Origin: Gammaproteobacteria bacterium
GTDB taxonomy: Bacteria; Pseudomonadota; Gammaproteobacteria; Steroidobacterales; Steroidobacteraceae
Direction: 5' to 3'
Length of the DNA stretch: 20,871 nt
Assembly: GCA_005877965.1 (NCBI GenBank)
Contig: VBNP01000056.1
Span: 1-20,871 of the forward strand
A program made the position numbers and the translations under genes. This document shows positions 7,365-12,375 of the stretch, in pieces; within the stretch, counting starts at the first letter, position 1; each line of letters opens with the position of its first letter. The notes under the pieces were generated by a model that searched no databases, was not told the DNA's origin, and saw nothing but the letters and a program-made list of their open reading frames with translations.

Positions 7365-7382
7365 TATGCCTTTAAAGGCATA
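7365..7382. promoter_or_regulatory. HipB operator O1 (palindrome)
   Basis: TATGCC-TTTAAA-GGCATA is a perfect 18-bp palindrome ending 12 bp upstream of the hipB ATG. The architecture matches the E. coli hip operators (TATCC-N8-GGATA, also 18 bp), with different half-site bases. Its position over the likely transcription or translation start fits autorepression. Confidence 0.75.
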
Positions 7383-7391
7383 AGTGCACTA

Positions 7392-7409
7392 CATGCCTCG
7401 TAAGGCATA
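7392..7409. promoter_or_regulatory. HipB operator O2
   Basis: CATGCC-TCGTAA-GGCATA has the same half-sites ATGCC/GGCAT as O1 with a different 6-bp core. Its centre lies exactly 27 bp from that of O1. The core is not conserved while the arms are, which is expected for a dimeric repressor site. Confidence 0.75.
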
Positions 7410-7418
7410 TATTGTTTA

Positions 7419-7436
7419 TATGCCACATGAGGCATG
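7419..7436. promoter_or_regulatory. HipB operator O3
   Basis: TATGCC-ACATGA-GGCATG is the third copy, centred again exactly 27 bp from O2. It lies 15 bp from the tRNA-Ala CCA end, so the whole operator array sits just inside the inferred element boundary. Confidence 0.72.
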
Positions 7437-7450
7437 AATGAGGGTTTGGA

Positions 7451-7526
<76 letters not shown>

Positions 7527-7540
7527 ACGCAAGGCGCGCG

Positions 7541-7546
7541 ATTCTA
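7541..7546 (-). promoter_or_regulatory. Candidate -10 element for tRNA-Ala
   Basis: TAGAAT on the minus strand lies 14 bp upstream of the mature tRNA 5' end and matches the sigma-70 -10 consensus in five of six positions. A GC-rich stretch follows it, as in stringently controlled promoters. No strong -35 hexamer is apparent. Confidence 0.45.
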
Positions 7547-7606
7547 GCATGATGCGGCTATCATCGACCTCGGGAGCCGCAGGGGTTCGCGGACCGGAGA
7601 CCAGGC

Positions 7607-8002
7607 ATGCTGGCCATGGGCGGGCGAGCACCGGAGTTCACGCTGCCGGATCAGGACGAGCAGAATGTGTCCCTGAGCACGCTGCTGCGCCACGGCCCGC
7701 TGATCCTGTATTTCTATCCTGCGGACTTCACCCCCGGGTGCACGCGCGAGGCCTGCTCGATCCGTGACCTGACCGCCGAGATCCAGCAGGCGGGTCTCGA
7801 CGTCGCCGGCGTGAGTCCTCAGGCCCCGGCGAGCCATCGTGCGTTCCGCAAAAAGCACAAGCTGCAGTTCACCCTCCTTTCCGACGTCGACAAGTTCGTC
7901 ATCCGTATGTACGACGTGCAGGGGCCGCTGGGGTTCGGCGTGCGTCGCGCCACCTACCTCATCGACCAGGCGAGGATTTCGTCCGCCGGGCCGTGGCGCT
8001 GA
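7607..8002 (+). CDS. Peroxiredoxin (BCP/PrxQ-like) with deleted and frameshifted C-terminus
   Basis: This is an AhpC/TSA-fold thiol peroxidase that reduces peroxides in the cytoplasm. Residues 1-118 are normal: FTLPDQDEQNVSLS, then YFYPADFTPGCTREAC with peroxidatic Cys45 and candidate resolving Cys50 (atypical 2-Cys PrxQ pattern). FTLLSDVDKFVIRMYDV and RRATYLID follow. The frame then reads QARISSAGPWR and stops. In the next frame, from 7972, the DNA reads EDFVRRAVALSTG and ends at 8037. EDFVRRAVAL resembles the normal end of the family. The roughly 20 residues usually between these parts are absent, so a deletion of some 60 bases has shifted the frame. The start is ATG 7607 with GGAG at 7596-7599. 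Both cysteines survive, but the last strand and helix are lost, so activity is doubtful. Confidence 0.75.
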   Translation: MLAMGGRAPEFTLPDQDEQNVSLSTLLRHGPLILYFYPADFTPGCTREACSIRDLTAEIQQAGLDVAGVSPQAPASHRAFRKKHKLQFTLLSDVDKFVIRMYDVQGPLGFGVRRATYLIDQARISSAGPWR

Positions 8003-8049
8003 GTACCGGTAGCGCGCGCCGCGCGCACACCAGCTGAAGCGCTCACCCG

Positions 8050-8607
8050 TCACAGTCTGATTCGCACCAGGCGGGCACGCCCGACACTCGGGATGCTGAC
8101 CACATATACGATGTCAGACTCACCCGGCGCAGGGGCGACGATGTCCACGCCGTTCAGTTCATGGATCATCTGCGGCACCGTGGCCCCGCTGCCGATGACC
8201 AGTACCGTGCCGCCCGCATGCTCGCGCAACACACGGGCAGCCGCGGTGCGTGCGTCGCGGGCGCTGAACACCCGCGGCGCGCGGTGCAGGCGCTGCGCCA
8301 GCGGCGCCGCGGTCTGCTGGGCGCGCCGGTCATCGCTCACATAAATCGCGTCAAGCCCACCGCTGCCACCCGAGTCGCCGAACATCTGCGCCAGGTGCTG
8401 CGCGCGCTGCTCGCCCTCGGGCGAGAGGGGAGGATCGTCAATGGTTCCGGGTTCCTTCTCCACCGGGCGCACGAGCAATACCACGGTGGTGGTTGCACTG
8501 CGATAAAACGTCACCGCAACGCCGCCGGTTACCACGACGGCCAGCAGGGTCAGCCACACCGGCGCCAGGAACGGGCGGCGGTGGCGCGTTATGGCAGGCG
8601 GGTCCAT
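8050..8607 (-). CDS. Membrane-anchored histidine phosphatase-fold protein lacking the catalytic histidines
   Basis: This 185-residue protein has one N-terminal transmembrane segment (about residues 14-36), then a phosphoglycerate-mutase-like fold that probably faces the periplasm. The family's RHG/RHA motif is LVRPVEKE here, with Pro48 where the phosphorylated His should be. DDPPLSPEGEQRAQ and YVSDDRRAQQTAAPLA are well conserved. The second catalytic His of the usual GHSNT is also gone: VLVIGSGATVPQMI has Ser140-Gly141. Arg47 and Arg95 remain. It is therefore probably a pseudoenzyme that binds rather than hydrolyses a phosphorylated ligand. The start is ATG 8607 with no obvious ribosome-binding site, and TATATGAT lies close upstream. 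It is convergent with the peroxiredoxin and divergent from the diguanylate cyclase. Confidence 0.8.
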   Translation of the reverse strand: MDPPAITRHRRPFLAPVWLTLLAVVVTGGVAVTFYRSATTTVVLLVRPVEKEPGTIDDPPLSPEGEQRAQHLAQMFGDSGGSGGLDAIYVSDDRRAQQTAAPLAQRLHRAPRVFSARDARTAAARVLREHAGGTVLVIGSGATVPQMIHELNGVDIVAPAPGESDIVYVVSIPSVGRARLVRIRL

Positions 8608-8674
8608 GCCGCAATCATATAGCGCCCGCGCATTTTGCAGCGGGTGTCTGTAATGTGCGCGTGGGGAGGGGGCG

Positions 8675-9706
8675 ATGCCAGCCGGCGGTCATACGACGGT
8701 CATCCAGCGTATCCTCGAGCGACGCGCGGCGCGGGCGACCGTCGAGGAGACCACGGCGACCATCGCGGTCATGCTGCGGGTCCTGCCGCCGCCGCGTGCG
8801 CTGCTCGTCTGCCAGGATGCAGTGGTGCGCGAACAGCTGGAGCGCCGCATCACGGCCGACATGCTCGACTACGAATCGCTCGCCGACGAGCACGAGGCTC
8901 TGCGCCGTTTTGACGGCGAGTTCTTTCCGGTCGTGGTGACGGACTCTCTGGAGTTGGTGCGCCAACTGCGGGCGCGGTCCGCGGTGCGCGCGCCGTTCGT
9001 CGTCTACGTGGCGGAGCTGGATGATGCCGCCGAGCGCGAGGCTGGACTCGCCGCCGGCGCGGACGACTGCCTGGCACGGCGGGCGTCCGAGCGCGAGCTG
9101 GACGCGCGTCTCGGCGCCGCGCGACGCATCGCGGAGCTCGAGAGCGTGCTGCGGGTCACCCTGGCGGAGAACCGCAAGCTGTCGGCCACCGATGATCTGA
9201 CCCGCGTCAACAGCCGGCGCTTCTTCAGCAAGCACTTTCCACGCGAGGTGGAACGCGCAGCGCGCTACGGGCGCGCCCTGTCACTCGTGCTATGCGACAT
9301 CGATCTGTTCAAGAGCGTCAACGACACGCACGGCCACGCCTGTGGCGATCAGGTCCTGCGGCAGTTCGGCGCGCGCCTGCAGCGCAGCCTGCGGCACGGC
9401 GTCGACTGGGTGGCGCGCATCGGCGGCGAGGAATTCGCCATCGTGTTGCCCGAGACCGGCTATCAGACGGCGCTCGACGTCGCCCGCAAGGTGCGGGCCG
9501 CGATCGCGCAGCCCCCGTTCACGGCGGAAGGCAAGAGCGTCGAAGTGACTGCCAGTTTCGGGCTGTGCGGACTCGACCGCGTGCCCATCGGCGAGCGCCG
9601 CCTCGCGCAGCGCGTCCTGAAGATCGCCGACGCGGCGCTCTACCGCAGCAAAAACGCCGGCCGCAACCGCGTCACCGCCACCATACTGAACGCCGCCGCC
9701 GACTGA
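8675..9706 (+). CDS. Diguanylate cyclase with receiver-like N-terminal domain
   Basis: This 343-residue protein makes cyclic di-GMP from GTP. Residues 40-150 resemble a response-regulator receiver: a beta strand RALLVCQ, PVVVTD with candidate phosphoacceptor Asp90, and a C-terminal AGADDCLARRASERELDARL. The acidic pair normally on strand 1 is not evident, so phosphorylation is uncertain. A linker helix (about 150-172) leads to the GGDEF domain at 173-337. Motifs are DDLTRVNSRRFF, CDIDLFKSVNDTHGH with metal ligands Asp208/Asp210, and an active-site GGEEF at 250-254. The inhibitory I-site RxxD is degenerate (HGVD), so product inhibition may be weak. The start ATG 8675 is set by a strong GGAGGGGG ribosome-binding site. 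Divergent from the pseudophosphatase gene. Confidence 0.9.
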   Translation: MPAGGHTTVIQRILERRAARATVEETTATIAVMLRVLPPPRALLVCQDAVVREQLERRITADMLDYESLADEHEALRRFDGEFFPVVVTDSLELVRQLRARSAVRAPFVVYVAELDDAAEREAGLAAGADDCLARRASERELDARLGAARRIAELESVLRVTLAENRKLSATDDLTRVNSRRFFSKHFPREVERAARYGRALSLVLCDIDLFKSVNDTHGHACGDQVLRQFGARLQRSLRHGVDWVARIGGEEFAIVLPETGYQTALDVARKVRAAIAQPPFTAEGKSVEVTASFGLCGLDRVPIGERRLAQRVLKIADAALYRSKNAGRNRVTATILNAAAD

Positions 9707-9790
9707 AACGCGTCGGCGCAGCCTTGCACTGACCACGCTGGCTGGCGAAAACCCGTTCATCATGACGCAACCCCTTGCTGGGGCTGAGCG

Positions 9791-9845
9791 TTTACGCACG
9801 CGCGCCGCGTCTGTCCACATGGTTATGCACAAATTCTGTGGATAA
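9791..9845. promoter_or_regulatory. Inverted pair of DnaA boxes with degenerate neighbours
   Basis: TTATGCACA at 9823-9831 fits the DnaA-box consensus TTATNCACA, and TGTGGATAA at 9837-9845 is a perfect TTATCCACA box on the opposite strand, with 5 bp between them. Weaker matches occur at 9791-9799 (TTACGCACG) and 9811-9819 (CTGTCCACA). The 9707-9912 gap holds no gene and no dnaA, dnaN or AT-rich unwinding element nearby, so this is more likely a DnaA-binding regulatory site ahead of the basic protein gene than the chromosomal origin. Confidence 0.6.
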
Positions 9846-9912
9846 CTCCCCACGGTGGCAAGCGCCTCGCGCTTGTGTGAGACTGCGCGCCTTTCGCGTC
9901 GCGAGCCCACCG

Positions 9913-10494
9913 ATGAAGAAGACAGGCAGCGAACAGGATACCCCGGCTGAGCCTCTCGAGCGGGCGCGGCTGCAGGCGGAGGTCGCCAAGCAGCGCGTGC
10001 GCATCGCGAAGGAAGAGCTGAAGCGCGCACGCAAGCGCCTGAAAGAGGCCAAGCGCGAAGCCAGGCGCGCCCGCAAGCATTCCGCGGCCGCCCGCAAGGT
10101 CTGGAAGCGTGCACGCCGTGCCCAGAAGCACGACTCCGGATCCAGGACGGCGAAGAAAGGCGCGCCGCGCGCCAAGCGCAGATCCGCTGCGCAGCCGGCG
10201 AAGCCGGACCGCAAGCCGAGGCGTCCCGCTGCCGCGCAGCGCGCGGCGCCGCAGCGCACCGCCCGCACAGCCCGCAGCGCCCGCGCCGCCACCCGCGGTC
10301 GCAGTACCCGACGAGCCCTGCCACGCGCGGCCGCGGCACCACGGCCCGCCGTGAGCCGGACTGCGCCGCGCCGCGCCGTCGCGCCGGTCAATCGCACGCG
10401 CACTGCGGCGGTGGCATCACCGCCCGCGGCCACCGGTGCGCCGACGGACAAAGGCGCGCCTCTGGCGGTTACCCCCGCTGACCAAGCGGCCTGA
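9913..10494 (+). CDS. Lys/Arg/Ala-rich histone H1-like protein
   Basis: This 193-residue, very basic low-complexity protein falls into two parts. Residues about 14-72 form a highly charged likely helix or coiled coil (LQAEVAKQRVRIAKEELKRA and similar repeats). Residues 73-193 are an extended Ala/Pro/Arg/Lys/Thr tail with motifs such as KKGAPRAKRR and RTARTARSARAATRG. Composition resembles bacterial histone H1-like and AlgP-like proteins, which bind DNA non-specifically, but low complexity makes homology unreliable. I chose ATG 9913 (MKKTGSEQD). The frame is open upstream to 9775, but that extension would run through the DnaA boxes and has a different composition. The ribosome-binding site is weak. 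The next gene follows after 18 bp. Confidence 0.65.
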   Translation: MKKTGSEQDTPAEPLERARLQAEVAKQRVRIAKEELKRARKRLKEAKREARRARKHSAAARKVWKRARRAQKHDSGSRTAKKGAPRAKRRSAAQPAKPDRKPRRPAAAQRAAPQRTARTARSARAATRGRSTRRALPRAAAAPRPAVSRTAPRRAVAPVNRTRTAAVASPPAATGAPTDKGAPLAVTPADQAA

Positions 10495-10512
10495 AGGCCA
10501 GGGATCTGCCTC

Positions 10513-11040
10513 ATGCAGGATCAGCACGTTTCACCTTCCAGTTCGCGGATGCTCGCGGGCTACCTCACCGACATCGAGCAGCTGCTCGATGAGCAGCACC
10601 GCGACGCGGCGCTGCGCGAGGCCTTCGATCTGCCGCGCATCGCGGTCGCGCTCACCGACCCGCAGCTGCGCTGTTCCGGCGAACAGATGAAGACCTGGTG
10701 CGAGAAATGGATCGGGCCTCCGGGCGCCGGGCGCCAAGCTCCCGCCCTCGACTACGAGCGCGTCGGTCGCACCGTCAGCGAGCGAGTCACGCAGGAAGGC
10801 GGTGCCGGTCCTGACTCGGTGCCCACGCGTGCACTGCGCCGCCTGCGGCTGCGCCGTTACCTGCGCACGCCGTCGCGTGGTTTTCCCGCGAGACACGGCG
10901 AGAATCTACCTCCCCAGGAGACCGAAGCGGTTGAGATGTGCACGGCGCTCGTGGAAGCCGCGCGCCGCTGGTACGCCCGCAGCGCCTGTCACGACACCAC
11001 CGTGCAGAGCAATCTCGCGCGGCTCGCCGTTCTGCGCTGA
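10513..11040 (+). CDS. Hypothetical protein of 175 residues
   Basis: I do not recognise this protein. It starts at ATG 10513 behind AGGGAT and ends at 11040. The N-terminal half is acidic and helical in character (YLTDIEQLLDEQHRDAALRE, FDLPRIAVALTD) and contains WCEKWIGPPG. The middle is Arg-rich with RALRRLRLRRYLRTPSRG, and the C-terminal part is again helical (ETEAVEMCTALVEAARRWYA). No signal peptide or transmembrane segment is visible. Codon use is like that of neighbouring genes, and the frame shows the expected GC-rich third positions, so it is probably real. It lies 18 bp behind the basic protein gene and is likely co-transcribed with it, which makes a nucleoid-related role possible but unproven. 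Confidence 0.6.
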   Translation: MQDQHVSPSSSRMLAGYLTDIEQLLDEQHRDAALREAFDLPRIAVALTDPQLRCSGEQMKTWCEKWIGPPGAGRQAPALDYERVGRTVSERVTQEGGAGPDSVPTRALRRLRLRRYLRTPSRGFPARHGENLPPQETEAVEMCTALVEAARRWYARSACHDTTVQSNLARLAVLR

Positions 11041-11237
11041 CGCCGCACTCGCGTCGGCGACTTCGCTCTCTGAACGAGCATTCAACGCAGTCCCCGATGA
11101 CAGGCCTATCGGCCGTCGCACTCTATCTATTTGTTTAACTTGATTTTGTCAGACACATGGCGCCTGTCTTGCGTCTCTTCCGGGGTTGATGGAATATAGT
11201 CGTGTCGGGGAGACTATAAACATTGAGTGTGCGTTCA

Positions 11238-12290
11238 ATGCCCCACTCAGGCACCATGCGCAGGGTCTCTGCGGGGGAGCGCGGTGCGCGCCCGCCGCTG
11301 CGCGTCGGCGTGATCCTCGCCCACCACTTCACCCTGTCGGCGTTTGCGGTGTTCATCGACCACCTGCGGCTCGCGGCCGACGAAGGCGACCGCAGCCGGC
11401 CCCTGCACGTGCAGTGGTCGATCATGGCCAGCCGCCCGGAGTCGGTGCCTGCCAGCTGCGGGGTACTGCTCGAGCCCACCAGCGCACTGCTGGCGCCGGA
11501 ACTGCTCGACTACGTGGTGGTCATCGGCGGGATACTGCACGCCGGGCCGCAGATCGACGAGGCGACCGCGCGCTACCTGCGCGAGGTGAGTGAAACGCAG
11601 ATGCCCCTGATCGGCATCTGCACGGGCAGCTTCATCCTGTGCCGCGCCGGGCTGATGAAGGGGCGGCGCTCCTGCGTCAGCTGGTATCACTACCAGGATT
11701 TCCTCGAAGCCTTTCCGAACCAGGAGGTCATCGCCGACCGTCTGTTCCTGGCCGACGGCCCGCGCATCACCTGCGCCGGCGGTGCCGGAGCTGCGGCGCT
11801 GGCAACGTACCTGATCGAGCAGCATCTCGGGCGCGGCGTCGCGCAGAAAGCGAGCCAGGTGCTGCTGTTCGACCGGCCGCGCTCGGGGAGCGATGCCCAA
11901 CCGCACCCGCCGCTGTCCGAAACCGTATCCGAGCCGCGCGTACGCCGTGCGCTGCTGCTCATGGAGCAGAACCTCGCGCGCCCCATCCTGGTCGCTGCGG
12001 TTGCGGCGGAGCTCGGCCTGTCCGCGCGTCAACTCGAGCGCCTGTGCCGCCAGCACGTCGGCATGGGGCCGGCCTCGCTCTACCGCCAGCTGCGCATGCG
12101 CTACGCCAACTGGCTTATCGAGAACACCGACCGCTCGGTCACCGACATCGCCAACGAGGCGGGCTTCGCAGACTGCGCACACTTTTCCCGCCAGTTCAAG
12201 GACGCCTACGGCCTGTCGCCTTCGACGCGGCGCCTGCAGCCGCAGCGTGCCGTCAACGGCGATGCCGCGCGGGCACGGGTTTTCGAGTAG
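11238..12290 (+). CDS. GlxA/GbdR-type transcriptional regulator (GATase1-like + AraC HTH)
   Basis: This regulator of about 350 residues has an N-terminal DJ-1/PfpI (GATase1-like) ligand domain (RVGVILAHHFTLSAFAVFID to about residue 200). Its nucleophile-elbow motif is GICTGSFILCRAGL, and DGPRITCAGGAGAAALATYL is conserved in this subfamily. A C-terminal AraC/XylS double helix-turn-helix follows, with LGLSARQLERLCRQHVGMGP, then VTDIANEAGFADCAHFSRQF and YGLSPS. Possible starts are TTG 11223, ATG 11238 and ATG 11256. None has a strong ribosome-binding site, and I take 11238. Members of this class (GbdR, CdhR, ArgR) control betaine, carnitine and arginine catabolism in pseudomonads. Here it lies 85 bp before a TonB receptor and near betBA, which makes a choline/betaine-related effector plausible. 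The 11041-11222 gap holds AT-rich stretches but no promoter I can assign firmly. Confidence 0.88.
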   Translation: MPHSGTMRRVSAGERGARPPLRVGVILAHHFTLSAFAVFIDHLRLAADEGDRSRPLHVQWSIMASRPESVPASCGVLLEPTSALLAPELLDYVVVIGGILHAGPQIDEATARYLREVSETQMPLIGICTGSFILCRAGLMKGRRSCVSWYHYQDFLEAFPNQEVIADRLFLADGPRITCAGGAGAAALATYLIEQHLGRGVAQKASQVLLFDRPRSGSDAQPHPPLSETVSEPRVRRALLLMEQNLARPILVAAVAAELGLSARQLERLCRQHVGMGPASLYRQLRMRYANWLIENTDRSVTDIANEAGFADCAHFSRQFKDAYGLSPSTRRLQPQRAVNGDAARARVFE

Positions 12291-12294
12291 CCGC

Positions 12295-12334
12295 AGGGCG
12301 CGCTGCGCCCTCAGGTCTCAAGGCCGGCGACGCC
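12295..12334. other. Two GC-rich hairpins between the regulator and the TonB receptor
   Basis: AGGGCGC-GCT-GCGCCCT (12295-12311) is a perfect 7-bp stem starting 4 bases after the regulator stop. A second stem, GCCGG-CGACG-CCGGC, follows near 12323-12337. Neither has a U tract. They could reduce read-through or stabilise the upstream mRNA end; this is tentative. Confidence 0.35.
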
Positions 12335-12375
12335 GGCGCAGCCGTGGTGCACATCAAATCCAAAGGGATCACGCA

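Noticed and set aside
9791..9845. Chromosomal replication origin
   Set aside because: There are only two good DnaA boxes, no AT-rich unwinding region and no dnaA/dnaN/gidA neighbours. I kept it as a DnaA-binding regulatory site only.
9792..10514. Long minus-strand open frame of 240 codons opposite the basic protein gene
   Set aside because: It has Ala/Arg-rich composition typical of an antisense shadow in GC-rich DNA, runs through the DnaA-box region, and shows no recognisable motif.
11186..11220. Promoter before the regulator (TTGATG, TATAGT, TATAAA hexamers)
   Set aside because: No pair of hexamers has acceptable 16-18 bp spacing, so I did not call a specific promoter.
11247..12182. Minus-strand open frame of 311 codons opposite the AraC-type regulator
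   Set aside because: The plus strand encodes unmistakable GATase1 and AraC motifs; the reverse frame has no family signature.
11893..12375. Upstream extension of the TonB receptor frame
   Set aside because: The extension overlaps the regulator gene and is low-complexity. The true signal peptide and ribosome-binding site are at 12376.
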